A stretch of DNA of 64,000 nt from Kriegella aquimaris (lineage in GTDB: Bacteria; Bacteroidota; Bacteroidia; Flavobacteriales; Flavobacteriaceae), in NCBI RefSeq assembly GCF_900103215.1, contig NZ_FNGV01000005.1:1-64000 (forward strand), read 5' to 3'. Position numbers and translations under genes: made by a program. Positions within the stretch are counted from its first letter, which is position 1, and each line of letters opens with the position of its first letter. The notes beneath the pieces were generated by a model. The model had not been told where the DNA came from. It saw only the letters and a list, made by a program, of their open reading frames with translations, and made no database searches. This document shows positions 9,150-17,489 of the stretch, piece after piece.

Positions 9150-11399
9150 TTATCTGATAACGGTTATCGTACCTTGTTTTAAGGTTTCAGAGGCTTTCTT
9201 TATGATGTAATAGTAGACCATGTTTTGTTTGGCAAATGAAGCAGATGATTCAGGCCAATTATTTTGATAGCCCAATACGTTCAAGACTTCCATTCCTTTC
9301 GAATTGTAGATAATCACGTTTACATCCGATTTGTTTGAATATGAATTGGGAATTGTCCATTGATCGTTAGATCCATCACCGTTTGGAGTGATTACATTAG
9401 GAACATTGAATACATCCAGATACGAAGCAGTGAATTGTTTAACGATTTCACAGTTTTCAATTTGTGCAACCAAGGTGTAAGTGCCTTCTGTTGTAAGGGT
9501 TACAGAAGATGAATTTCCAATCTCGGTATTATCATTATTGTACCAAGTATACCCTGTTCCACCCGAAGCAGTTATTGTTTTGGATGAACCCTCAGGGAAA
9601 ACGACATCGTTACCCGAGTCAATAGTTATTAAGTCTTCGTTCAATGAGGAAATGGTAATTTCATTAGAGGTTAACGGACACCCATTTCTGTCGATGATTA
9701 ACCGGTAGGCCGCAGGCTCTGTCACTGTTAACTCCAAATCTGTTGAGTTGCTCATGGCAACTCCGTTTTTCACCCATTCGAAACTTTCTCCGACTAGATT
9801 TGTTGAAGTACTAATTGTAATGGCATCTGAAGCACTGCAATACACTAAGTGGGTAGCACTAATAGTAAGCGTCTCATTTGATTTCAATGTTACAGGTAGT
9901 GTATTTGACGAAATGTTATGTGCATCTATAACGGCAGTTAATTGGTATGCTCCATTTTCAGAAGTTTCGGTAAGGCTAATCGATTTAGAGGTAGCTCCGT
10001 CAACGTTCGAACTGTCTTTTGACCATTGATACGTGAATGAACTTGCTAGTGCAGCAGTTACGTCCGTTTTAACTCCATCATCAGCCACCGCCGCTATATT
10101 TGTTACCTCTACCAATACATTATCATTGGCGCAGGACGAATATGCTGAGGCATAGTCGATACTAATTTCGAATGAGCTGGGAGTGACGGCCGTAAAGGTG
10201 TCCGAGTTTTTCTTTGTTCCTGGACAAGTTCCTCCATTTTGTGTTACTTCCACATAGTAGGTACCGTCTTCTGTAATCGTCAAAGTGCTTTGATTCGTGC
10301 CTATGGGGCTGCCGTTTCTAAACCATTGAAAATTTGGAGTTGTTGCGGTGGTAGTAACACTTAGAGTTTCGGGTTGTGATGGTAAGACCACAATGTTCGC
10401 AAGACCAGCTTGTGTTATTGTGAAGTTGTCGGCATTGGTAATTGTTACTGCCGTAGATCTTTCATTACAAATGCCTGTAGCCGATATTTCGACTTGATAG
10501 TCTCCTTCGAAAGCTGCGTTATTGGAGTCGACAGTATAGCTTGTACCAGTTGCCCCTATGATTTTTTGAGTATCCTTATACCATTGGTAGCTCCAACTGG
10601 GGTCGGTACTATCAATGCTTAGTGTTTCGGTATCCCCGGCACACAAAGAAGTTTTAGATGGCGTATTTATACCGACACCCATACCAGCTGAACCAATTGT
10701 TACATTAACAAAGTTCGAATCTGTATTACCTGAACCTGTACAATTAGGCCCGTAATAGATAAAGGCCTGATAAATTCCGGATGTTGAAACGTTCAACGTA
10801 TGACTGGTTTCACCAGTAATGGGAGAACCGCTCTTATACCAAATATACTGATAGGTTTCTGGATTGCTGATGTTGTCTACTTGTAGCGTTATTGGATCGG
10901 TACTGCATATTGTTCCTGGTGGGGTGCCGCTACCATTATCACTGATATTAATGTTGCTGGTCACATCCATATAGTACATGCTATAGGCTGCGGATTCGGC
11001 ACTTGTACTCGCAGGGCTAGTACTTCTAACTCTTAATTTGTAGCCCTCTCCGCGTGTTGTGGGGGGTATGGCAAATTCAAAACCTGGATTTTGTACAGCC
11101 GCATTGTCACTACTTCTAGAAAGTTCGGTGGCTGAACTGAAACTACCACTGGCATCGGATAATTCTAAAATGAATTCGTTTCCAACGTTTGGGGCGCCCG
11201 CATAACTAACTTTTGCGTAATACTGATTGAATCCACCTACGCCCGCGCATATGATGTTCCAAGGGTCACTTCCAGCTAAATTTGGATTATCTGCAGGTGT
11301 AGGTGCATTAATAATTATTTGACTAGAAACACTAAGCGATGCCATTAGGAAAAATACGGGCATCAAAAATCGTACGTTGTAATGTAGTTTTGCTTTCAT
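9150..11399 (-). CDS. T9SS type B sorting-domain protein with Ig-like repeats
   Basis: I place the start at ATG 11399 (MKAKLHYN), which gives a clean signal peptide ending SVSSQ. An upstream in-frame GTG at 11423 is possible. The mature protein of about 720 residues contains several Ig-like repeats marked by YxWYK or FQWFRNGSP with the spacing of bacterial surface Ig folds. It ends in a gliding motility-associated C-terminal domain (NVITPNGDGSNDQW, then VIIYNSKG), the type B sorting signal recognised by T9SS with a PorP/SprF partner. The partner gene follows after 5 bases. It is likely an adhesin or surface protein, and the ligand cannot be told from the sequence. Confidence 0.87.
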   Translation of the reverse strand: MKAKLHYNVRFLMPVFFLMASLSVSSQIIINAPTPADNPNLAGSDPWNIICAGVGGFNQYYAKVSYAGAPNVGNEFILELSDASGSFSSATELSRSSDNAAVQNPGFEFAIPPTTRGEGYKLRVRSTSPASTSAESAAYSMYYMDVTSNINISDNGSGTPPGTICSTDPITLQVDNISNPETYQYIWYKSGSPITGETSHTLNVSTSGIYQAFIYYGPNCTGSGNTDSNFVNVTIGSAGMGVGINTPSKTSLCAGDTETLSIDSTDPSWSYQWYKDTQKIIGATGTSYTVDSNNAAFEGDYQVEISATGICNERSTAVTITNADNFTITQAGLANIVVLPSQPETLSVTTTATTPNFQWFRNGSPIGTNQSTLTITEDGTYYVEVTQNGGTCPGTKKNSDTFTAVTPSSFEISIDYASAYSSCANDNVLVEVTNIAAVADDGVKTDVTAALASSFTYQWSKDSSNVDGATSKSISLTETSENGAYQLTAVIDAHNISSNTLPVTLKSNETLTISATHLVYCSASDAITISTSTNLVGESFEWVKNGVAMSNSTDLELTVTEPAAYRLIIDRNGCPLTSNEITISSLNEDLITIDSGNDVVFPEGSSKTITASGGTGYTWYNNDNTEIGNSSSVTLTTEGTYTLVAQIENCEIVKQFTASYLDVFNVPNVITPNGDGSNDQWTIPNSYSNKSDVNVIIYNSKGMEVLNVLGYQNNWPESSASFAKQNMVYYYIIKKASETLKQGTITVIR

Positions 11400-11534
11400 A
11401 AGTAGTCGTAGTTTAGGGGTCACTACAAGTTCTATCGTTTAGATTTGGGTCTTGATAAAACGTATAATTTGATTTAATCTAGCTGCGGTATCCTGTTAAA
11501 ACCGAACGAGACAGTCATTTCTACAGTATTCAAT

Positions 11535-11600
11535 AACAAATATGAATTATATATACCGTACCAAAAATATAATGTTGTGGTACTGAATGAATATGTTGTG
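11535..11600 (-). promoter_or_regulatory. Direct-repeat operator/promoter upstream of the T9SS cargo-PorP operon
   Basis: Read on the minus strand: CACAACATA (11592-11600), 12 bases, CACAACATT (11571-11579), 26 bases, then CATATTTGTT (11535-11544). Order and spacings match the element at 6702-6767 exactly, while most of the spacer sequence differs. This points to a selected regulatory architecture rather than a recent duplication. A separate TATTTTTG box on the same strand (11562-11569) overlaps the spacer and is an alternative -7 element. Confidence 0.55.
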
Positions 11601-11657
11601 AAATAGAAGTATTTGTATGCTAAGGTGTTTGATGGGAATCTATTTGGCCATTTTCTT

Positions 11658-11665
11658 TACCTTTG
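11658..11665 (+). promoter_or_regulatory. -7 promoter box for glnS
   Basis: TACCTTTG matches the Bacteroidota -7 consensus TAnnTTTG and lies 20 bases before ATG 11686. It falls inside the region that would be coding if translation started at 11617, which supports the later start. No clear -33 TTG at the usual spacing was seen. Confidence 0.5.
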
Positions 11666-11685
11666 TGTCCTCTAAAGATGAATAC

Positions 11686-13368
11686 ATGAATGAAGTTGGT
11701 GAGTCACTGAATTTTATTGAACATATAGTCGAAGAAGATCTTCGCAATGGATATACGAAAGCGGAGTTGCGATTTCGTTTTCCACCTGAACCGAATGGCT
11801 ATCTACATATAGGGCATGCTAGTTCAATATGTTTGAATTTTGGCTTGGGTTTGCGCTACAATGCCCCCGTCAATTTAAGGTTTGATGACACTAATCCGGC
11901 GAAGGAAGAACAGGAGTATGTTGATGCGATAAAAAAGGACGTGGAATGGTTGGGCTATACATGGGATACTGAACGGTATGCTTCTGATTATTTTCAACAA
12001 CTCTACGACTGGGCGGTATTATTGATTAAGGAAGGAAAAGCCTACGTTGATAGCCAATCGTCTGAGGAAATGGCTAAGCAAAAAGGCACCCCGACGGAAG
12101 CAGGTATCGATAGCCCGTTTCGGAACCGAACTGTTGAAGAGAATCTCACCTTGTTCGAGGGAATGAGACGTGGTGATTATGAGGAGGGTACGCATGTACT
12201 GCGGGCAAAAATTGATATGAAATCGAGTAATATGCTGATGCGCGATCCGATAATGTACCGAGTGTTGCATAAATCGCATCACCGAACAAATACCGATTGG
12301 TGTATTTATCCGATGTATGACTGGACACATGGAGAAAGCGATTATATTGAGCAGGTTTCGCACTCACTGTGTACTTTAGAGTTTGCGATGCATCGAGAAT
12401 TATATGATTGGTTTTTAGATCAGGTAACCGATCCAAAAAAATTGCGTCCGAAACAACGTGAATTTGCGAGGCGTAATTTGAGCCATACGGTGGTAAGCAA
12501 GCGAAAGCTTCTGCAGCTGGTAGAACAAAATGCCGTTAATGGTTGGGACGATCCTAGAATGCCAACAATTTCTGGTTTGCGCAGAAGGGGCTTTACACCG
12601 GAGTCTATTAAAAATTTCGTGAATACGATTGGAATAGCGAAACGTGAAAACTTGATAGATGTCTCTCTTTTAGAGTTTCATGCACGCGAACATTTAAACA
12701 AGATTGCTCCAAGGGTAATGGGGGTTTTGAATCCCTTGAAATTAGTGATTTTAAATTATGAAGGGGAGGAAGAATGGTTAGAGGCAGAAAATAATCCTGA
12801 AGATGAAACGGCAGGCTTTAGAAAGGTGCCTTTTTCCAGGGAGCTTTATATTGAGCAAGAAGATTTTAAGGAAGAAGCTAACAGAAAGTTTTTTCGTCTG
12901 AAATTGGGTGGTGAAGTGAGGCTAAAGAATGGCTACATTATAAAAGCGGAAAGCTGCACAAAAGATACCGAGGGGAATATTTTGGAGGTGCTGTGTACTT
13001 ATGACCCCAAAAGTAAAAGCGGGAGTGGCACTGAAGAAAGTTTGAGAAAAGTAAAGGGAACCTTACATTGGGTATCCATAAAACATGCCGTAGAAGCAGA
13101 AGTTCGATTATACGATAGACTTTTCACGGACGAAAGCCCTGACACACACAAGGACAAGGATTTTATGGAGTTTATTAATCCGGAATCCTTGAAGGTAATC
13201 ACGGGATATTTGGAGCCAAGTCTTAAAAGTGCCCAAGTAGGTGATAGAGTTCAATTTCAGCGACTCGGATATTTCTGCGTTGATCCAGATACAACTTCTG
13301 AGAAATTGGTGTTTAATCGAACGGTCGGCTTACGAGATGTTTGGGCTAAAATTCAACAACGCGATTGA
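11686..13368 (+). CDS. glnS: Glutamine--tRNA ligase
   Basis: This class I aminoacyl-tRNA synthetase charges tRNA(Gln) with glutamine in the cytoplasm. The ATP-binding HIGH motif is in PPEPNGYLHIGHASS at about residue 35, and the KMSKS counterpart is VVSKRKLL near residue 270. The C-terminal half has the anticodon-binding beta-barrels of GlnRS. From ATG 11686 (MNEVGESLNF) the protein has 560 residues, close to the usual 550-560. An upstream in-frame ATG at 11617 would add 23 hydrophobic residues not expected in the family, and a -7 box lies inside that extension. gltX is nearby but separately transcribed. Confidence 0.95.
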   Translation: MNEVGESLNFIEHIVEEDLRNGYTKAELRFRFPPEPNGYLHIGHASSICLNFGLGLRYNAPVNLRFDDTNPAKEEQEYVDAIKKDVEWLGYTWDTERYASDYFQQLYDWAVLLIKEGKAYVDSQSSEEMAKQKGTPTEAGIDSPFRNRTVEENLTLFEGMRRGDYEEGTHVLRAKIDMKSSNMLMRDPIMYRVLHKSHHRTNTDWCIYPMYDWTHGESDYIEQVSHSLCTLEFAMHRELYDWFLDQVTDPKKLRPKQREFARRNLSHTVVSKRKLLQLVEQNAVNGWDDPRMPTISGLRRRGFTPESIKNFVNTIGIAKRENLIDVSLLEFHAREHLNKIAPRVMGVLNPLKLVILNYEGEEEWLEAENNPEDETAGFRKVPFSRELYIEQEDFKEEANRKFFRLKLGGEVRLKNGYIIKAESCTKDTEGNILEVLCTYDPKSKSGSGTEESLRKVKGTLHWVSIKHAVEAEVRLYDRLFTDESPDTHKDKDFMEFINPESLKVITGYLEPSLKSAQVGDRVQFQRLGYFCVDPDTTSEKLVFNRTVGLRDVWAKIQQRD

Positions 13369-13701
13369 TATAGATATTTCTTATTTCTAAAATAAGGGCA
13401 ATCACTAATTTCTATTCAAAAGAGCGTGTTTTAAGCACATATGCAAGAAGATATTGCAATACGCTTGCAATGGCCCATTTTTACTCCATTAACGCATAAG
13501 GCGCTTCGATAACAAGTTTCTTGGGTTTGTTCATGGAAGCGTTAATATTTGTTGTGATTGGGTCAATTTCTTTTGAGTGCATATTTTAATTTTGACAAAT
13601 AATCTTGAATTTTCCAGCTTGTTACTTTTAACCCATTATTAACGCATTGTTTGGATTTTCAAGATTATCTTAGAAAGAATATTAATTTTAAATAAGAGAT
13701 T
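13369..13701. other. Intergenic region between glnS and the YtxH-like gene
   Basis: These 333 bases hold no credible gene. A small perfect hairpin is at 13380-13396, listed separately. The AT-rich bases before 13702 probably carry the promoter of the three-gene cassette, but no clean TAnnTTTG box is visible (TATCTTAG at 13666 is a partial match). Confidence 0.5.
13380..13396 (+). terminator. Possible weak terminator after glnS
   Basis: CTTATTT and AAATAAG form a perfect 7-bp stem with a 3-base loop 12 bases after the glnS stop. The stem is AT-rich and no T-run follows, so function is doubtful. Confidence 0.25.
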
Positions 13702-14031
13702 ATGTCAAATGATAGTGGAAATGTTTTATTGGCACTTTTAACAGGAGCTGCCATTGGGGCTGGAGTGGGAATTCTGTATGCCCCGGAAAAGGGTGTAAAA
13801 ACTAGAAAGAAAATAAAGGAAAAGGCAATTTCTGCCAAAGATGATATCGCTAGCAGGGTATCACACGCTACAGAAGAGCTCACAAAAACAGCTGATGCCA
13901 AAAAGGAAGATTTCGAAAGAAGGTTGGAAGACACTATTTCGAATATGAGCTATAAGGCCGATGATATCATTCTTACCTTAGAAAAGAAGTTGGAAGATTT
14001 GAGAAAGAAAAACGCACAACTTCAAAAGTAG
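13702..14031 (+). CDS. YtxH domain-containing protein
   Basis: This 109-residue protein has one glycine-rich hydrophobic segment at residues 7-27 (LLALLTGAAIGAGVGILYAP) followed by EKGVKTRKKIKEKA, the typical YtxH signature. A long charged helix, probably coiled coil, follows. YtxH proteins are small membrane-anchored proteins often induced by stress, with unknown biochemical role. The gene is first in a tight three-gene unit, with 3 bases before the next start. Confidence 0.85.
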   Translation: MSNDSGNVLLALLTGAAIGAGVGILYAPEKGVKTRKKIKEKAISAKDDIASRVSHATEELTKTADAKKEDFERRLEDTISNMSYKADDIILTLEKKLEDLRKKNAQLQK

Positions 14032-14034
14032 TGT

Positions 14035-14385
14035 ATGGCTTTTGATGATGTAAAAGAGAGTCTTACCGAGGCGGAGGCAAGCATTCGATCATATGTAGAG
14101 AGTAGCCAAGAATACTATAAACTGAAAGGGTTTAAATTTTTGATGCGGGGTATTACCTCCTTTTCAAAAATCCTTATGGTTGGTGTTGTGGCGCTATTGG
14201 CGTTGCTTTTCCTTTCTTTTGCCGCATCTTTCGGCATAGGTCAAGCCTTGAATAATACGTTCTATGGGTTTCTTTGTGTTGGATTATTTTATTTACTGAT
14301 AGGTTTACTATTGTATTTTTTACGTCACAAATTGAATAAACCTTTGCTTAAGAAGTTTTCCGAATTTTATTTTGATGACATATGA
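14035..14385 (+). CDS. Phage holin-family-like membrane protein
   Basis: The 116-residue protein has an amphipathic N-terminal region (about 1-40) and two predicted membrane helices at about 48-70 and 77-97, then a basic tail. This matches chromosomal 'phage holin family' (Actinobacteriophage-holin-3-like) proteins that commonly accompany YtxH genes in Bacteroidota. There are no phage genes around it, so the name reflects fold similarity, not lysis. Its stop overlaps the next start (ATGA at 14382). Confidence 0.75.
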   Translation: MAFDDVKESLTEAEASIRSYVESSQEYYKLKGFKFLMRGITSFSKILMVGVVALLALLFLSFAASFGIGQALNNTFYGFLCVGLFYLLIGLLLYFLRHKLNKPLLKKFSEFYFDDI

Positions 14386-14597
14386 GACACAAAAAATATA
14401 CGTCATTCAAGGAAATTGATAATGACTTAAGAATTTTGGCGCTGCAACAAAACGTTGATAAAGAGACGTTGAAACTAAATTTCAGAACCACAAAGAACAA
14501 ATTGTACCCTACAAACCTCATGGGAGGTTTCGGGGGGATAGTTCAAAAACTTCTAATTTCGTTTGTAGCCGGTAAACTGTTGAAAAAGTTTAAGTAG
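14382..14597 (+). CDS. Small conserved protein (DUF6327-like)
   Basis: This 71-residue basic protein begins MRHKKYTSFKEIDNDLRIL. Its C-terminal part (GGFGGIVQKLLISFVAGKLL) could associate with the membrane. I recall similar small proteins (DUF6327) after YtxH/holin-like genes in flavobacteria, but the family assignment is from memory. It overlaps the upstream gene by 4 bases and is followed by a strong terminator. Function unknown. Confidence 0.7.
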   Translation: MRHKKYTSFKEIDNDLRILALQQNVDKETLKLNFRTTKNKLYPTNLMGGFGGIVQKLLISFVAGKLLKKFK

Positions 14598-14627
14598 CGA
14601 AGAGATTCATTAACTAAAATTTTAAAA

Positions 14628-14662
14628 AAAGCCCGATTTCTATTTTTAAGAAATCGGGCTTT
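14628..14662. terminator. Bidirectional intrinsic terminator
   Basis: AAAGCCCGATTTC pairs perfectly with GAAATCGGGCTTT across a 9-base loop (stem 13 bp), with A-runs before and T-rich sequence after. It lies between the convergent 14597 stop and the 14671 stop and can serve both strands. Confidence 0.9.
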
Positions 14663-14670
14663 CTGATTAA

Positions 14671-15597
14671 TTACTTTTTTGGTTTAGGGTTTTGTTTCTT
14701 CATTTCCTCCCCGATCATATTACTTGCCGTAAATGAGGCAACCATATTATTCAACATGTCACTACCTGTTTGAGGAGAGTTGGGTAAGAGAATCAAGTTC
14801 GAGTTGGTCTCTTCGCCAATAGACTGAAGGGTGTCGTAATGCTGTGTCACAACGATTAGTGCTGAAGCTTCTTGTGAATTGATTCCTACTTTATTAAGAA
14901 CCTCGACCGATTCTTCCAATCCACGGGCAATTTCACGACGTTGATCGGCAATGCCCTGCCCTTGTAAACGTTTGCTTTCGGCTTCTGCCTTCGCTTTTTC
15001 CACAATTAGAATACGTGCGGCATCGCCTTCGAACTGGGCTGCAATTTTCTCCCGTTCCGAAGCGTTGATACGGTTCATTGCCTCTTTCACTTGAGCATCA
15101 GGGTCAATATCGGTTACTAGTGTCTTTATAATGTCATAGCCGTAGTCTAACATGGCATCCTGTAGTTCCGATTTAACCGCGATAGCAATATCGTCTTTTT
15201 TGACAAAAACGTCGTCTAACTTCATTTTAGGCACTTCTGCACGTACGACATCGAAAACGTATGAGGTTATCTGATCATGCGGGTATTCCAACTTATAAAA
15301 GGCTTCGTAGACCTTTTCTCTGATAACCACATATTGAACCGATACTTTGAGTTTTACAAAAACGTCATCCAATGTTTTCGTTTCCACGATAACATCAAGT
15401 TGCTGAATTTTTAATCCTAAGCGAGCCGAAATACGGTCTATTAAAGGAATTTTCATTTGTAGCCCTGATTGTCGAATACTATGGAATCTACCAAAACGCT
15501 CGACTATGACTGCGGTCTGTTGTTTAACAATGAAGAAGGAAGAGAATAGGATTATAGCCCCAAGAAAAATGATTGGTATTAAAAAGAAATTGCCCAT
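14671..15597 (-). CDS. SPFH/Band 7 domain membrane protein (slipin/QmcA-like)
   Basis: The 308-residue protein has a single N-terminal membrane segment (about 3-23) and then an SPFH domain beginning QQTAVIVERFGRFHSIRQSG. A long helical region rich in E, K, A and R follows (NASEREKIAAQFEGDAARILIVEKAKAEAES), typical of stomatin-like oligomers. Such proteins organise membrane microdomains or regulate proteases. No NfeD partner gene is adjacent. It is transcribed alone, convergent with the YtxH cassette. Confidence 0.88.
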   Translation of the reverse strand: MGNFFLIPIIFLGAIILFSSFFIVKQQTAVIVERFGRFHSIRQSGLQMKIPLIDRISARLGLKIQQLDVIVETKTLDDVFVKLKVSVQYVVIREKVYEAFYKLEYPHDQITSYVFDVVRAEVPKMKLDDVFVKKDDIAIAVKSELQDAMLDYGYDIIKTLVTDIDPDAQVKEAMNRINASEREKIAAQFEGDAARILIVEKAKAEAESKRLQGQGIADQRREIARGLEESVEVLNKVGINSQEASALIVVTQHYDTLQSIGEETNSNLILLPNSPQTGSDMLNNMVASFTASNMIGEEMKKQNPKPKK

Positions 15598-15805
15598 GGT
15601 GATAGTGTTTTTAATTGTAAAAATGAATATAGTAAGACTTTAGCATATCTGTAGCTTTTTCGCAAAGTTTGTTACAACCAAAGGCTAAATAAGGAGTTGA
15701 AACAGGTATAGATATCCACTCTACAAATTAGGTAAAGGCTAAAGGGGTCTACCAATAGGGATGATTGATGGACCAGAGATTAAAGGTAATAAGCAAAAGA
15801 CTTGA

Positions 15806-17314
15806 CTAAGCCAGTAAAGCTATAGCCTTTTTAATGCGGGTTATGCTTTCTTCTTTGCCGATTAATGCCATAATATCAAATAGATGGGGTCCTTTCATAT
15901 CGCCGACGATAACCAAGCGTAGCGGGGGCATTACTTTTCCAAAGGAAAGTTCTTGTTCGGCAATCCATGTTTTGACATCAGTTTCAACGTTTTCAGAAGT
16001 AAAATCTTTTATGGTACTCAAAGTTGACGTCAATTGTTCCATTATCGCAGGGGAATCTTCTTTCCATTGTTTTCTTAAAGCTTTTTCATTATAAGATATG
16101 GGCGCTTCAAAGAAGTAGTCGGAAAGCTCCCAGAAATCGGATACAAATGTGGCCCGTTCTTTAATCAGTGAAACTACATTTTCAACAAAATTGTCATCCC
16201 AATTTTCAGCGGGAATTTGCTTTTCAGTTAGAACGGACTGAAATAGGTGAGCTAGCTCTGAATTGCTCTTTTCTTGTAAATATTGCTGATTATACCATTT
16301 TGTTTTTTCAGGATCGAAACGAGCACCCGATTTGTTTACACGTTCTATACTAAATGATTGTACCAATTGGTTCAAACTAAAAAGTTCTTGTTCAGTACCT
16401 GGGTTCCAGCCGAGTAAGGCTAGAAAATTGACCACAGCTTCTGGAAAGTAGCCAGTTTCACGATAGCCTTTAGATTCGTTCCAGGAGAGGGGAAACACCG
16501 GAAAGCCTAATTTATCCCCATCTCTTTTGCTCAATTTTCCTTTCCCGACAGGTTTCATTATCAAAGGCAAATGGGCAAAATCGGGCGCTTTCCATTCGAA
16601 AGCATCATAGAGTTGTTTGTGAAGTGCTAATGAAGGCAACCATTCTTCCCCCCGAATAACATGTGTTATCTGCATTAAGTGATCGTCTACAATATTAGCG
16701 AGGTGATAGGTGGGCATGCCATCGCTTTTAAAAAGCACCTTATCGTCCAAGACATTGGTGTCAATCTCCATGTCACCACGGATAATATCTTTTAAATGCA
16801 ATTTTTCATCGGGAGGGGTTAAAAAACGAATTACATAATCTTCACCCGCATCGATGCGCTTTTCTACCTCGGCGGGCAATAAAGACAACGAATTATCCAG
16901 TTTCAAGCGATTGTGCCAATTATAAATAAAGGTTTTACCTTTTGCTTCATGATCCTTGCGGTGAAAATCCAATTTTTCACTGGTGTCAAAAGCATAGTAA
17001 GCTTTCCCCTTTTGTAAGAGTTCGTCGGCGTACTTCTTGTACAGGTGTTGTCTTTCGCTCTGGCGATACGGTCCAAACCCTCCATCTTTGCCCGGTCCTT
17101 CATCAAAGGGAATTCCACACCAATTCAAGGCCTGTATAATATATTCCTCGGCGCCATCTACATAACGGTTTTGATCGGTATCCTCTATTCTAAGAATAAA
17201 ATCGCCCCCGTTTTTTTTTGCAAAAAGGTAGTTGAAGAGTGCTGTTCGAACTCCCCCTATATGTAATGGGCCAGTTGGGCTAGGGGCAAAACGAACTCGA
17301 ACTTTTTGTGACAT
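15806..17314 (-). CDS. gltX: Glutamate--tRNA ligase
   Basis: This class I synthetase charges tRNA(Glu). The ATP-binding signature is PSPTGPLHIGGVRTALFNYL at residues 12-31, with HIGG as the HIGH variant, and the KMSKS loop is KLSKRDGDKLG near residue 260. The length of 502 residues is standard. Start ATG 17314 is supported by a TATCTTTG box 17 bases upstream on the minus strand. It stands alone, 208 bases from the SPFH gene. Confidence 0.96.
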   Translation of the reverse strand: MSQKVRVRFAPSPTGPLHIGGVRTALFNYLFAKKNGGDFILRIEDTDQNRYVDGAEEYIIQALNWCGIPFDEGPGKDGGFGPYRQSERQHLYKKYADELLQKGKAYYAFDTSEKLDFHRKDHEAKGKTFIYNWHNRLKLDNSLSLLPAEVEKRIDAGEDYVIRFLTPPDEKLHLKDIIRGDMEIDTNVLDDKVLFKSDGMPTYHLANIVDDHLMQITHVIRGEEWLPSLALHKQLYDAFEWKAPDFAHLPLIMKPVGKGKLSKRDGDKLGFPVFPLSWNESKGYRETGYFPEAVVNFLALLGWNPGTEQELFSLNQLVQSFSIERVNKSGARFDPEKTKWYNQQYLQEKSNSELAHLFQSVLTEKQIPAENWDDNFVENVVSLIKERATFVSDFWELSDYFFEAPISYNEKALRKQWKEDSPAIMEQLTSTLSTIKDFTSENVETDVKTWIAEQELSFGKVMPPLRLVIVGDMKGPHLFDIMALIGKEESITRIKKAIALLA

Positions 17315-17330
17315 AATTGAGGTTTAGGGG

Positions 17331-17338
17331 CAAAGATA
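17331..17338 (-). promoter_or_regulatory. -7 promoter box for gltX
   Basis: On the minus strand the box reads TATCTTTG, a full match to TAnnTTTG, 17 bases upstream of ATG 17314. The transcript would have a leader of roughly 10 bases. No clear -33 element. Confidence 0.5.
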
Positions 17339-17489
17339 ATGCTTGTCGCATTTTAGGAATCATGTAAACGTAGCTTTTTAACAATTTTTTGTTACTTAAA
17401 TTTATGACAACAACTATATTGGTACTGTGTGCGTTTTAATTCTGTATTTTTCTAAGATAAATTGGTTCGAGCCATAAAGTGAAATTGTA

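Noticed and set aside
11617-11685. N-terminal extension of glnS from ATG 11617
   Set aside because: Adds 23 hydrophobic residues unlike GlnRS, and a TACCTTTG promoter box lies inside it; ATG 11686 gives the usual length.
14035-14385. Holin-like gene as a sign of a prophage
   Set aside because: No other phage gene, integrase or attachment site nearby; such chromosomal holin-like proteins are common beside YtxH genes.
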